From Actinacidiphila fildesensis (GTDB lineage: Bacteria; Actinomycetota; Actinomycetes; Streptomycetales; Streptomycetaceae): 64,000 nucleotides of DNA. The notes beneath the pieces were generated by a model, which saw only the letters and a list, made by a program, of their open reading frames with translations, was not told the DNA's origin and made no database searches. Where the stretch lies: NCBI RefSeq assembly GCF_042652185.1, contig NZ_JBHSIX010000007.1; one strand, given 5' to 3'. Below are positions 19,939 through 31,648 of the stretch, in pieces (positions within the stretch are counted from its first letter, which is position 1; every line of letters begins with the position of its first letter). A program made the translations under genes and the position numbers.

Positions 19939-21819
19939 TCAGACCAGGCTGTCCCGCCAGGCCTCGTGCAGATCCGCGAACCGGCCATGGTCCGCGATCA
20001 GTTCGGCGGGGGCCCCGTCCTCGACGATCCGGCCACCCTCCATGACCAGCACCCGGTCGGCGATCTCCACCGTCGAGAGCCGGTGCGCGATGATCACCGC
20101 GGTCCGGCCGCGCAGCACCGTGTCCATCGCGTGCTGCACCGCTCGTTCACCCGGCACGTCCAGCGAGGACGTCGCCTCGTCCAGGATGAGGACGGCGGGA
20201 TCGGCGAGCAGCGCCCGCGCGAAGGCCACCAACTGCCGCTGGCCGGCGGAGATCCGGCCGCCGCGCTTGCGGACGTCCGTGTCGTAGCCGTCCGGCAGCG
20301 CGGAGATGAAGTCATGTGCTCCGATCGCTTTCGCGGCCCGCTCGACCTCCTCGCGTCCGGCATCGGGTCTGCCGATCGCGATGTTCTCAGCGACCGTCCC
20401 GGAGAACAAGAAGGCCTCCTGGGTCACCATCACGACTCCGCGTCGCAGCTCCGGAAGCGCGAGTTCCCGCAACGGGACGCCGTCCAGCGTGATCCGGCCG
20501 TCCGTCGGGTCGTAGAAGCGGGCCAGCAGCTTGGCGAGGGTGGACTTGCCGGCGCCGGTCGCCCCGACCACCGCCACCGTCTGCCCGGCCGGAATCCGCA
20601 GATCGAAGACCGGGAGGATCTCGCCGCCGGTGCGGTACGCGAAGCGCACGCCGTCGAAGAGCACCTCGCGGCCCGGCAGCTCGCCGCCGCGGCCGGGCAG
20701 CTCGCGGGGTTCCTCGGGTTCGGGCACCGAGGGGCGCTGCGCCAGCAGGCCGGCGATCTTCTCCAGCGACGCGGCGGCCGACTGGTACGAGTTGAGGAAC
20801 ATCCCGAGCCGGTCGATGGGGTCGTACAGCCGCCGCAGGTACAGCACGAACGCCGCCAGCACCCCCAGCGCCAGACCGCCGCCCGCCACCCGGTACGCGC
20901 CCCACACCACGATTCCGGAGATCGCCGCGTTGGCCATCAGCCGGGATCCGACGACATAGCGCGCCATCTCCAGGATCGCGTCCCCGTTGATCCGCTCATG
21001 GGTGCCGTTGAGCTCGGCGAAGTCCGCCTCGTTCGGCTTCTCGCGACGGAACGCCTGGACCGGCCGGATGCCGTTCATCGTCTCGGTGAACTTCACGATC
21101 ACCGCGGCGATGGCCGTGGACCGCTTGCGGTAGACGACCATCGAGCGCTTCTGGAAGGACCGGATCATCAGATACAGCGGGGCGCAGGAGAACAGCGCCG
21201 CCAGTCCCAGCTTCCAGTCCAGCCAGAGCAGGATCACCGAGATGTAGACCGACGACAGGACGACGCCGAGCAGCTCCTCCATGCCCTCGGTCAGCAGCTC
21301 GCGCAGCGATTCGACGTCCGAGGTGGCGCGCGCGATCAGCCGGCCCGAGGTGTAGCGCTCGTGGAAGTCCAGGCTGAGCGCCTGCGCGTGCCGGAAGATC
21401 CGGCCGCGCAGATCGATCAGCACATCCTGGCTCACCCGGGCCGCGACCCGGATGAACGCCCGTTGCAGCAGCCCGGAGGCCAGCGCGCAGCCCAGGTAGA
21501 CGCAGGCGAGCAGGATCAGCGGGCCGTGCCGGCCGTCGCGCAGCGCCGGGATCGCCCGGTCGATGGCGTACGCCACCAGCAGCGGCCCGGCCTGCACGGC
21601 GGCCTGCTGCACCAGCAGCAGCACCGTCGCCACCCAGACCCGGCGGGTGTGCGGCGTCAGCAGCGACTTCAGCAGGGTGAGCTGCGCGCCCTTGGGGGAG
21701 GGGAGCACATCCTTCGTGAACGGGTCGTCCGGGGCCGGCGGCCGGATCGGGTCGTCCACGGCGCCGGCCGGCTCCTCCCCGGAACCGGCCTGCCCGGTCT
21801 GTTCGGCCACGGAGGTCAT
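19939..21819 (-). CDS. ABC exporter half-transporter (permease fused to ATPase), subunit 2
   Basis: This 626-aa type IV ABC exporter half has an N-terminal six-helix membrane domain (about residues 55-350) and a C-terminal ATPase. The Walker A is GATGAGKST and the Walker B plus catalytic Glu is ILDEATSSLD. The signature reads ISAGQRQL instead of LSGGQ. With the partner encoded just upstream it should form a heterodimer like TmrAB/BmrCD, exporting lipids, peptides or drugs. Its ATG overlaps the partner stop (ATGA at 21816-21819), so the two are made together. An acidic, disordered N-terminus of about 45 residues precedes the first helix. Confidence 0.9.
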   Translation of the reverse strand: MTSVAEQTGQAGSGEEPAGAVDDPIRPPAPDDPFTKDVLPSPKGAQLTLLKSLLTPHTRRVWVATVLLLVQQAAVQAGPLLVAYAIDRAIPALRDGRHGPLILLACVYLGCALASGLLQRAFIRVAARVSQDVLIDLRGRIFRHAQALSLDFHERYTSGRLIARATSDVESLRELLTEGMEELLGVVLSSVYISVILLWLDWKLGLAALFSCAPLYLMIRSFQKRSMVVYRKRSTAIAAVIVKFTETMNGIRPVQAFRREKPNEADFAELNGTHERINGDAILEMARYVVGSRLMANAAISGIVVWGAYRVAGGGLALGVLAAFVLYLRRLYDPIDRLGMFLNSYQSAAASLEKIAGLLAQRPSVPEPEEPRELPGRGGELPGREVLFDGVRFAYRTGGEILPVFDLRIPAGQTVAVVGATGAGKSTLAKLLARFYDPTDGRITLDGVPLRELALPELRRGVVMVTQEAFLFSGTVAENIAIGRPDAGREEVERAAKAIGAHDFISALPDGYDTDVRKRGGRISAGQRQLVAFARALLADPAVLILDEATSSLDVPGERAVQHAMDTVLRGRTAVIIAHRLSTVEIADRVLVMEGGRIVEDGAPAELIADHGRFADLHEAWRDSLV

Positions 21820-23633
21820 CGGGCCACGCTCCTCTCGCCGTCGCCGGACATCAGATGGCGGTACTCCGCGCTGTCGGTCAGCAGTTCGTGATGGGTGCCG
21901 ACGGCCGTGATGCGGCCCTCGGACATCAGGGCGACGCGGTCGGCGAGCATGACCGTGGACGGCCGGTGCGCCACGACGAGCGCGGTGGTCTCCGCCAGGA
22001 CCTCGCGCAGCGCGGCCTCGACGAGCGCCTCGGTGTGCACGTCCAGCGCGGACAGCGGGTCGTCCAGCACCAGGAAGGCCGGACTGCCGACGACGGCACG
22101 GGCCAGCGCGAGCCGCTGCCGCTGGCCGCCCGACAGGCTCAGCCCCTGCTCGCCGACCTGGGTGTCCAGACCGTGCGGCAGCCGGGCGACGAAGTCGCAC
22201 TGGGCCGTCTCCAGCGCCCGCAGGACGGCGGCCTCGTCGGCGCCGCCCGGCCCCGCGCCCATCGCCACGTTCTCCCGCACGGTCGCGGAGAACAGCGTCG
22301 GCTCCTCGAAGGCGACCGCGACCAGTTCGCGCAGCCGCTCCCGGGACAGCAAGGCGATGTCGGCGCCGTCGAGCGTGATCCGGCCACCGGTGGCGTCGTG
22401 CAGCCGGGGGATCAGCGCGGTGAGCGTGGTCTTGCCGCAGCCGGTGGCGCCGACCAGCGCCATCGTCTCGCCGGGGCGGATGTGCAGATCGATGCCGTGC
22501 AGCAGGTCGGGGGTGTTCTCCGGCGCGTCCGGGTAACGGAAGCGGACGTCCTCGAACCGCACCCCGTCCAGGGCCCCGGCGGGCTCGGCGCCGAGGCCGG
22601 CGGCGTCGGCCTCCGCGGCGTCGATCGCCTCGAAGAACCGGTCGGCCGCCGTCGCCGACTCGTTGCTGATCGCCAGCAGGAAGCCGAGCGACTCCACCGG
22701 CCAGCGCAGCGCGAGCGCGGTGGTCAGGAACGCGACGAGGGTGCCGGCCGAGAGCTCGCCGTCGGACACCTGCATGATCCCGAGGATCAGCGCCGCGCCG
22801 ATGGCGACCTCGGGCAGCGTCATGATCAGCGCCCAGATGTCCGCCAGCAACGTCGCCTTGTGCAGTTCGGTACTTCGCAGCCCGTGCGCCTTCGCCCGGA
22901 ACGCCTCGGTCTGGCTGCGGTGCCGGCCGAACGCCTTGATGATCCGCACGCCGAGCACCGACTCCTCGACCACCGTGGCCAGGTCGCCGGCCTGGTCCTG
23001 CGCGGAGCGGGCGGCCAGCGAGTACCGGGCCTCGAACACCGAGCAGAGGATCACCAGCGGGACGATCGGCAGCAGCAGGACCAGCCCGAGCGTCCAGGCC
23101 TGGGAGAACAGGATCGCGAAGCCCAGCACGATCGCGGCGCCGTTCACCACCAGGAACACCAGCGGGAACGCCAGGAACATCCGCAGGATCTGCAGGTCCA
23201 TCGTGGCGCGCGACAGCAACTGCCCGGAGGCCCAGCGGTCGTGGAAGGCGACGGGCAGCCGCTGCAGATGCCCGTACAGGGCGGAGCGCATCGACGCCTC
23301 GACGCTCGCCAGCGGCCGCGCCACCAGCCAGCGCCGCAGCCCGAACAGCCCGGCCTCCAGCAGGCCGAGGAGCAGCAACACGCCGCCGCCGAGCCACACC
23401 CCGGACGGGTCGTGGTCCGCGACCGGGCCGTCCACCATCCATTTCAGGACGAGCGGGATCAGCAGCGCCATGCTCGACGCGAGGACGGCCGCCACCGCGG
23501 AGCCGGCCAACCGGCCGCGGATGGGGCGTACATACGGCCACAGCCGCAGCAGGGAGCGGACGGCGGATCGGGGTCCGGGGGGCGCGGGGTCAGAAGTCGC
23601 TTCAGGCATCGATTCGACGATACGGGCGACCAC
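21816..23633 (-). CDS. ABC exporter half-transporter (permease fused to ATPase), subunit 1
   Basis: This 605-aa partner of the downstream half-transporter has six predicted membrane helices, Walker A GATGCGKTT and a canonical LSLSGGQRQR signature. Its Walker B is FLVLDDPLSALD, in which Asp replaces the catalytic Glu. In a heterodimer this degenerate site pairs with the partner's altered signature, leaving one fully active ATP site. The start may be GTG 23633 or ATG 23609, and neither has a strong ribosome binding site. It follows an MFS gene after 9 nt and so may belong to a three-gene transport operon. Confidence 0.9.
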   Translation of the reverse strand: MVARIVESMPEATSDPAPPGPRSAVRSLLRLWPYVRPIRGRLAGSAVAAVLASSMALLIPLVLKWMVDGPVADHDPSGVWLGGGVLLLLGLLEAGLFGLRRWLVARPLASVEASMRSALYGHLQRLPVAFHDRWASGQLLSRATMDLQILRMFLAFPLVFLVVNGAAIVLGFAILFSQAWTLGLVLLLPIVPLVILCSVFEARYSLAARSAQDQAGDLATVVEESVLGVRIIKAFGRHRSQTEAFRAKAHGLRSTELHKATLLADIWALIMTLPEVAIGAALILGIMQVSDGELSAGTLVAFLTTALALRWPVESLGFLLAISNESATAADRFFEAIDAAEADAAGLGAEPAGALDGVRFEDVRFRYPDAPENTPDLLHGIDLHIRPGETMALVGATGCGKTTLTALIPRLHDATGGRITLDGADIALLSRERLRELVAVAFEEPTLFSATVRENVAMGAGPGGADEAAVLRALETAQCDFVARLPHGLDTQVGEQGLSLSGGQRQRLALARAVVGSPAFLVLDDPLSALDVHTEALVEAALREVLAETTALVVAHRPSTVMLADRVALMSEGRITAVGTHHELLTDSAEYRHLMSGDGERSVAR

Positions 23634-23642
23634 CGACAGCGC

Positions 23643-24956
23643 TCATCCGGTTTTTCCGGCCGGTTGTGCCACCCGCCGCAGATTGCGGATCGCCGGCACC
23701 GACAACAGCGACACACAGACCACCAGGGACACCACGCTGCCCGCCAGCAGCACATGGCGCGCGCCGAACGCGGACGACGCCGGCCCGGACAGCGCCTGGC
23801 CCACCGGCAGCATCGCGACCGACCCGGCGACCTCGTAGGCGTGGATCCGGTTCAGGATCTCGCCGGGCACCTGGGTCTGCACGCTGGTCGCCCAGTTCAC
23901 GCCCCAGTACGCCCAGGCGGAACCGGCGACGAAGATGCAGCCGCAGATGGCCGGTACCGGCAGGTGCAGACCGACGGACGCCGGGTACAGCGCGCTGCCG
24001 AAGAGGGCGGTGGCTCCCGCCCGCAGCGGGAAGTGCGACCGGAACCGCATCGCGAGCAGCGCACCGAGCGCGGTGCCCGCGCCCAGGCAGGAGTTGACCA
24101 GGCCGTACGCCTTCGGGCCGTGCGCCGGCAGGATCTCACCGGCCGTGAGCGGCGTCACCGGGCCCATCACCGTCACCATGAAGACCATCCAGATCACGAT
24201 GACCGTCCACATCCAGGTGCGGCCCCGGAACTCCCGCCACCCCTCGACGAGATCGGCCCGGAAGGTACTGGTCTTCGGCCCGGTGGTCTCATGGGCGACC
24301 GGCGGCAGCCGGAGCAGGAACACACAGACCGCGCTCACCCCGAAGGTGACCGCGTCCACCGCGATCACGCCGCCCGCCGACGCGAACGCCACCAGCAGCC
24401 CGGCGACCGCGGGACCGGCCAGCGCCATCATCGACTCGGCGGTCCGCACCACCCCGTTGGCACCCTGCACATCGGTGGCGACCCGCGGCACCGTACTGGC
24501 CACGCCGGGCTGGAACATCGCCGCGGCGACCCCGTTGACGGCGGTGATCGCGCACACCTGCCACAGCACCACGTGGTCGGCGAAGAACAGACCGGCCAGC
24601 AGCGCCATCATGCCGAGCCGTACGAGGTCGGCGCCGATCATCAGCAGCCGGGCGTTGAACCGGTCCGCGATCACGCCGCCGAATATCACCAGCCCGGCGA
24701 AGCACCCCATGTACGACGCCATCACCAGCCCGATGGCACCGGCCCCGTACCCGTACTGCAGCAGCCCGGCGGCCATCGCCACCGGCAGCATGGAGTCGCC
24801 GAGCATGGCGACCGAGCGCGCGGTGAAGTACAGCCGGAAGTTGGCCGACCACAGCCCCGGGCCCTTCGCGGGCGCTGTGACGGACCCCGCCGCCGGCCCG
24901 GTCGGCGGATCGATGAGGAGAGGGTTCTCGCAGGGCTGTGGCGCGGAGGAGGTCAC
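23643..24956 (-). CDS. MFS transporter, MFS_3 (enterobactin-exporter/MdrT-like) family
   Basis: This 437-aa membrane protein has about 12 hydrophobic helices and a roughly 30-residue hydrophilic N-terminus. The helix 1 segment FRLYFTARSVAMLGDSMLPVA and the loop GGVIADRFNARLLM are typical of the MFS_3 group of actinobacterial exporters. The substrate is unknown. The start is GTG 24956 without an obvious ribosome binding site. It lies 9 nt upstream of the heterodimeric ABC exporter and downstream of glgX, so it probably shares a transcript with the ABC genes. Confidence 0.85.
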   Translation of the reverse strand: MTSSAPQPCENPLLIDPPTGPAAGSVTAPAKGPGLWSANFRLYFTARSVAMLGDSMLPVAMAAGLLQYGYGAGAIGLVMASYMGCFAGLVIFGGVIADRFNARLLMIGADLVRLGMMALLAGLFFADHVVLWQVCAITAVNGVAAAMFQPGVASTVPRVATDVQGANGVVRTAESMMALAGPAVAGLLVAFASAGGVIAVDAVTFGVSAVCVFLLRLPPVAHETTGPKTSTFRADLVEGWREFRGRTWMWTVIVIWMVFMVTVMGPVTPLTAGEILPAHGPKAYGLVNSCLGAGTALGALLAMRFRSHFPLRAGATALFGSALYPASVGLHLPVPAICGCIFVAGSAWAYWGVNWATSVQTQVPGEILNRIHAYEVAGSVAMLPVGQALSGPASSAFGARHVLLAGSVVSLVVCVSLLSVPAIRNLRRVAQPAGKTG

Positions 24957-25000
24957 AGGGATCGAGTGTGGACTGGACCAATTCTCCGTGTCCAGGGGTT

Positions 25001-27352
<2,352 letters not shown>

Positions 27353-27620
27353 GTGCTCGCCTCCCGCGGCTCGACAGGATCCAGCCGTACGCGACCGCGG
27401 CCACGGTACGGCGGAACCCCACGCGTCCCACTAAAGCCCTGGCCGGGCGCGGCCCTTCCCGGCGTCCCGTGCCGGGTCGGTGCCGTCTCCTCCTACCATT
27501 CCTTCCCCTCCGGACGCGTGCAGTCACCCGTGTGATCGGTGTCGTCCCTGTTGCCCTGCTGTTCCCGTACACATGGGCGGTGACACGTTTCCCCGGGGGT
27601 GCCGCTCTCGTTGACCCTGC

Positions 27621-28889
27621 GTGACGAATGTGGTGAGGCGCGCCCTGCGCGCCGGGGCGGGACTGGTAGGAGCGGTAGTACTCGGCGGGCTCCTCGCCGG
27701 ATGCGGGGCGGGAGGCGGTGGCGACGTCGGCAGCAGGAGCGACGACGCCGCCCCGAGGGACGTCGTCCCGCAGGTGTCGGAAGCGGTCATCAGCATCACG
27801 CCGGACGACGCGGCGCACGATGTGCTGCCCGACGGGCAGCTGCGGGTCGGAGTGGAGAAGGGCGAGTTGACGCAGGTCAAGGTGGCCGACGCCGAGGGCG
27901 TACCGGTCCCCGGCACCCTCGCCGCGGACCACAGCGGCTGGCTGCCCACGGGCAAGCTGGCGCTCTCCACCCAGTACACGGTGGACGCCTACGCGGTGGA
28001 CGGCCAGGGCCGCCGGGCCGCCAAGCACGCCGTGTTCACGACGCTGGTGCCCAAGCACAAGTTCATCGGCTTCTACACACCCGAGGCCGGATCCACCGTC
28101 GGTACCGGCATGATCATCACCATCAACTTCAACCGGCCGGTCACCGACCGTGCGGCGGTCGAGCGGGCGATCACCGTCCACGCGAAGCCCGCGGTGGACG
28201 TGGCCCCGCACTGGTTCGGCAGCCGGCGCCTCGACCTGCGCCCCAGGAAGCACTGGCGGGCCGGCACCGAGGTGACCATGTCGCTGCGGCTCAAGGATGT
28301 CGAGGGCGCCGACGGCATGTACGGCACCCAGTCCAAGGACGTCCGGTTCACCATCGGCCGCGACCAGACCAGCACCGTCGACGCGGACGCGCACACCATG
28401 ACCGTGCGGCGCGAGGGCCAGTTGTTCAAGACGCTGCCGATCTCGGCCGGCAGCCCGGGGCACCCCACGTACCAGGGCACGATGGTGATCGCCGAGAAGT
28501 TCGCCCTCACCCGGATGAACGGCCAGACGGTCGGTTTCGGTGGGGAGTACGACATTCCGGATGTTCCGCACGCCATGCGCCTCACCCGCTCCGGGACGTT
28601 CCTGCACGGCAACTACTGGGCCGCGCCCGGGACCTTCGGCGTCACCAACACCAGCCACGGCTGTGTCGGGCTCGCCGATGTGAAGGGCGGCCGCTCGACG
28701 ACGCCGGCGGGCTGGCTCTTCGAGCACTCGCTCGTCGGCGACACCGTCGAGGTGATCAACTCCCACGACCGCACGGTCGCGGCGGACAACGGCATGGGCG
28801 GCTGGAACCTCAGCTGGCAGGAGTGGCGCGCGGGTTCCGCCGCGTCCCTCGACTCCGCCGCGTCCCCGGAATCCGGCTCCAACCCCTGA
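27621..28889 (+). CDS. Lipoprotein L,D-transpeptidase (LdtMt2-like), copy 1
   Basis: This 422-aa exported peptidoglycan enzyme forms 3-3 cross-links. The signal peptide ends in the lipobox LLAGC (Cys about residue 28), so it is anchored to the outer face of the membrane. Two Ig-like (Big_10) domains follow (about 50-250), then the YkuD catalytic domain with HGNYWA and the active-site motif TSHGCVGL. The C-terminal WNLSWQEW tail is shared with the next gene. The start is GTG 27621 with no clear ribosome binding site. An Ala/Ser/Pro-rich C-terminal extension is absent from copy 2. Confidence 0.92.
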   Translation: MTNVVRRALRAGAGLVGAVVLGGLLAGCGAGGGGDVGSRSDDAAPRDVVPQVSEAVISITPDDAAHDVLPDGQLRVGVEKGELTQVKVADAEGVPVPGTLAADHSGWLPTGKLALSTQYTVDAYAVDGQGRRAAKHAVFTTLVPKHKFIGFYTPEAGSTVGTGMIITINFNRPVTDRAAVERAITVHAKPAVDVAPHWFGSRRLDLRPRKHWRAGTEVTMSLRLKDVEGADGMYGTQSKDVRFTIGRDQTSTVDADAHTMTVRREGQLFKTLPISAGSPGHPTYQGTMVIAEKFALTRMNGQTVGFGGEYDIPDVPHAMRLTRSGTFLHGNYWAAPGTFGVTNTSHGCVGLADVKGGRSTTPAGWLFEHSLVGDTVEVINSHDRTVAADNGMGGWNLSWQEWRAGSAASLDSAASPESGSNP

Positions 28890-29240
28890 CGCGGCGCTCC
28901 CCGCGGTCCCTTCCGGGCCCGGTCCGCCCCCGGTCGACCACCGGGTGGGGGCCGGGCCCGGAGTCCGTTCCGGAAGCGGTTCCGGGGCCGGATCCTGCCT
29001 CGTGGCGCGTTCACAGCACACTGGGACGGAATGGTGACATTCCCGTGTCACCGGGCCTACCTTGCGTGTGATTATCTGTCGTTTGCGTGAGCGGTATTAC
29101 GCGCAGAAGCCCCAGCGGCTCTGCAGCGGCCACGCACAGGGGGGTCAGGGTCGGATCGGCCGGGCAGAATCGCTACCAGGGGTGCCGTAGCTGGGCATTC
29201 CGGACGCGTGGGCGGGCGGCCGTGTGAGGGGAGCAGAAAG
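28890..29240 (+). other. Intergenic region between the two L,D-transpeptidase genes
   Basis: These 351 bases contain GC-rich imperfect repeats near 28935-28990 that may terminate copy 1. A less GC-rich stretch at 29040-29100 probably holds the promoter of copy 2. The second gene's ribosome binding site is clear, but I cannot define a -10/-35 pair, and there is no convincing small gene. Confidence 0.4.
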
Positions 29241-30482
29241 TTGAAGCCGATACAGGCGGCGCCGGGCGCCAGGCAGACGTTGCTGGCACTGGCGCTGGGG
29301 GCGCTGCTGTTGATGACCACCGCATGCGGTGGCGGCGGCACGAACACCGGCAGCACCGGCGGTGCCGGTGGTAACAAGCCGGCCGGTGCGCAGGCCGGCA
29401 CGAGCGCCGACACCAAGGCCTCGGCGGCGGTGGTCACCATCACGCCGAAGGACGGCGCGAACAACGTGGCCACCAGTGGCGCGTTGAAGGTGACGGCCGC
29501 GAGCGGCAAGCTCACCTCGGTCATCGTCAAGGACGACAAGGGCACGTCGGTCAAGGGCGAGACAGCCGCGGACGGTGCCAGCTGGGCGCCGGACGAGCAC
29601 CTGGGCACCTCCACCAAGTACACGGTGGACGCGATCGCCAAGGACGCCGACGGCCGTGAGTCCGCCAAGCACGCGGTGTTCACCACGATCACGCCGAAGG
29701 ATTCCTTCGTCGGCTTCTACACGCCGGAGGACGGCCAGACCGTCGGCGTCGGCATGGAGGTCTCGCTCAACTTCAACCGGGCGATCACCAACAAGAAGGC
29801 CGTCGAGGCGGCCGTCCAGGTCACCGCTTCTCCGTCCGTCCCCGTCAAGGGCCACTGGTACGGCAACCAGCGTCTGGACCTGCGCCCCGAGCAGTACTGG
29901 GCGGCGGGCACCAAGGTGACGCTGAGCCTGCGGCTGGACGGCGTCGAAGGCGCCCCCGGCGTCTATGGCAAGCAGTCCAAGGACGTGAAGTTCACCATCG
30001 GCCGCAGCCAGGTCAGCGTGGTCGACGCCGCGAAGCACACCATGACGGTCAGCCGTAACGGCTCGGTGATCCGCACCATTCCGATCAGCTCGGGCGCCCC
30101 GGCGCACACCACGTACAACGGCAAGATGGTGATGACCGAGAAGTACGACGTGACCCGGATGAACGGCGACACGGTCGGCTTCGGCGGCGAGTACGACATC
30201 AAGGACGTACCGCACGCCATCCGCCTGACCAACTCGGGCACCTTCATCCACGGCAACTACTGGGCGGCCAAGTCGATCTTCGGCAACTCCAACACCAGCC
30301 ACGGCTGTGTGGGGCTGTCCGACACCCGCGGTGCCGGTGACCCGTCCACCCCGGCCGCCTGGTTCTACAACCAGTCGATCGTGGGCGACGTCGTCCAGGT
30401 GATCAACTCCAAGGACAAGACGGTGCAGTGGTACAACGGCCTCAACGGCTGGAACCTCTCCTGGAGCGAGTGGACCAGCTGA
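29241..30482 (+). CDS. Lipoprotein L,D-transpeptidase (LdtMt2-like), copy 2
   Basis: This 413-aa paralogue of the preceding gene has the same layout: a lipoprotein signal peptide (LLLMTTAC), a Gly/Ala/Thr-rich linker, two Big_10 domains and a YkuD domain with HGNYWA and NTSHGCVGL. It would form 3-3 peptidoglycan cross-links at the cell surface. The TTG start at 29241 has GGGGAG 7 nt upstream; the ATG-like frame further left lacks one. Its linker is longer and its domains contain more Lys/Thr than copy 1, suggesting the two are old duplicates with separate roles. A hairpin follows the stop. Confidence 0.93.
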   Translation: MKPIQAAPGARQTLLALALGALLLMTTACGGGGTNTGSTGGAGGNKPAGAQAGTSADTKASAAVVTITPKDGANNVATSGALKVTAASGKLTSVIVKDDKGTSVKGETAADGASWAPDEHLGTSTKYTVDAIAKDADGRESAKHAVFTTITPKDSFVGFYTPEDGQTVGVGMEVSLNFNRAITNKKAVEAAVQVTASPSVPVKGHWYGNQRLDLRPEQYWAAGTKVTLSLRLDGVEGAPGVYGKQSKDVKFTIGRSQVSVVDAAKHTMTVSRNGSVIRTIPISSGAPAHTTYNGKMVMTEKYDVTRMNGDTVGFGGEYDIKDVPHAIRLTNSGTFIHGNYWAAKSIFGNSNTSHGCVGLSDTRGAGDPSTPAAWFYNQSIVGDVVQVINSKDKTVQWYNGLNGWNLSWSEWTS

Positions 30483-30510
30483 CCCGCTGACCAGTCGATG
30501 TGACCTCCGT

Positions 30511-30545
30511 CGCCGGGCGGGCCTGTTCTTCGGGCCCGCCCGGCG
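30511..30545 (+). terminator. Terminator after L,D-transpeptidase copy 2
   Basis: A perfect 13-bp GC-rich stem (30511-30523 and 30533-30545) with a 9-nt loop lies 29 nt after the stop codon. The enoyl-CoA hydratase gene begins only 17 nt later, so it may have a promoter within or just after the hairpin, or be read through. Confidence 0.8.
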
Positions 30546-30561
30546 AAGTAGTCTCCGGACC

Positions 30562-31329
30562 ATGACTGTGAGCCTCGAAGTCGCCGAAGGCGTCGGCACG
30601 ATCCGCATCGACCGCCCGCCGATGAACGCACTGGACATCGCCACCCAGGACCGGCTGAAGGTGGTCGCGGAGGAGGCGGGGCGGCGCGACGACGTACGCG
30701 CCGTGATCGTCTGGGGCGGGGAGAAGGTGTTCGCCGCCGGCGCGGACATCAAGGAGATGCAGGCCATGTCCTACGAGGGCATGGTCGACCGCTCGCGCGC
30801 CCTCCAGGAGTCGTTCACCGCGGTCGCCCGCATCCCCAAGCCGGTGGTCGCCGCGATCACCGGCTACGCGCTGGGCGGCGGCTGCGAACTGGCGCTCTGC
30901 GCCGACATCCGCGTCGCGGCGGAGAACGCCAAGCTGGGCCAGCCGGAGATCCTGCTCGGTCTGATCCCGGGCGCCGGCGGCACCCAGCGGCTGAGCCGCC
31001 TGGTGGGTCCCTCCCGGGCCAAGGACCTGATCTTCACCGGCCGGATGGTGAAGGCCGAGGAGGCGCTGGCCATCGGCCTGGTCGACAAGGTCGTGCCCGC
31101 CGAGCAGGTCTACGCCGAGGCGCGCGCCTGGGCGGAACGCCTCGCCCGCGGCCCGGCGTACGCGCTGCGCGCGGCCAAGGAAGCGATCGACGGCGGTCTG
31201 GAGACCGACCTGGAGACCGGGCTGACCATCGAACGCACCCTGTTCGCCGGTCTGTTCGCGACGGCCGACCGCGAGACGGGCATGCGCAGCTTCGTCGAGG
31301 ACGGACCGGGCAAGGCGAAGTTCCGTTAG
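30562..31329 (+). CDS. Enoyl-CoA hydratase/isomerase family protein
   Basis: This 255-aa crotonase-fold enzyme adds water to trans-2-enoyl-CoA in beta-oxidation or a related acyl-CoA pathway. The oxyanion-hole stretches are visible (AAGADIKEM and ITGYALGGGCELALCADIRVA). Both catalytic glutamates of classical hydratases are present: the first in GGCELAL and the second in GQPEILLGLIPGAGG. This favours true hydratase activity. It stands alone between two terminators, so no pathway partner is evident. Confidence 0.9.
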   Translation: MTVSLEVAEGVGTIRIDRPPMNALDIATQDRLKVVAEEAGRRDDVRAVIVWGGEKVFAAGADIKEMQAMSYEGMVDRSRALQESFTAVARIPKPVVAAITGYALGGGCELALCADIRVAAENAKLGQPEILLGLIPGAGGTQRLSRLVGPSRAKDLIFTGRMVKAEEALAIGLVDKVVPAEQVYAEARAWAERLARGPAYALRAAKEAIDGGLETDLETGLTIERTLFAGLFATADRETGMRSFVEDGPGKAKFR

Positions 31330-31349
31330 TCCTGTCGTGCCGACGGGTC

Positions 31350-31378
31350 GGCCGAGGGTCCGCCGTGGACCCTCGGCC
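31350..31378 (+). terminator. Terminator of the enoyl-CoA hydratase gene
   Basis: A perfect 12-bp stem (31350-31361 and 31367-31378) with a 5-nt loop begins 20 nt past the hydratase stop codon. Confidence 0.8.
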
Positions 31379-31434
31379 GGCCCATCACCCCTCTTTCGAG
31401 GGCCTGTTGACGTTGGGCCGACCGGGTGGGCCGA

Positions 31435-31467
31435 CCTTAACGCAGTCTTAAGCGAACCTTAAAGAAT
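31435..31467. repeat. Three 11-bp direct repeats with CTTAA core
   Basis: The units CCTTAACGCAG, TCTTAAGCGAA and CCTTAAAGAAT follow each other without a gap at an exact 11-bp period, in an A/T-rich patch about 180 bp upstream of the anti-sigma-type ATPase gene. Period and form match tandem half-sites of OmpR/PhoP-family response regulators, which bind one face of the helix. No regulator can be named. Confidence 0.5.
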
Positions 31468-31648
31468 CCCTGCCCTCAGTAGCCTGTAGCTGATCGTCAA
31501 CGACTCATCACTGCAGGTCATCACGGCTTCTCGAGGGCGATCATTGTCCATGGCATATGCCTGAACACGCTTATGGAACCCCTCATTCCGGTCGGCCAAT
31601 TCCCCCGGATCCACCCCGAACCGCCTCCTGTGCGGCCATGATGAACGC

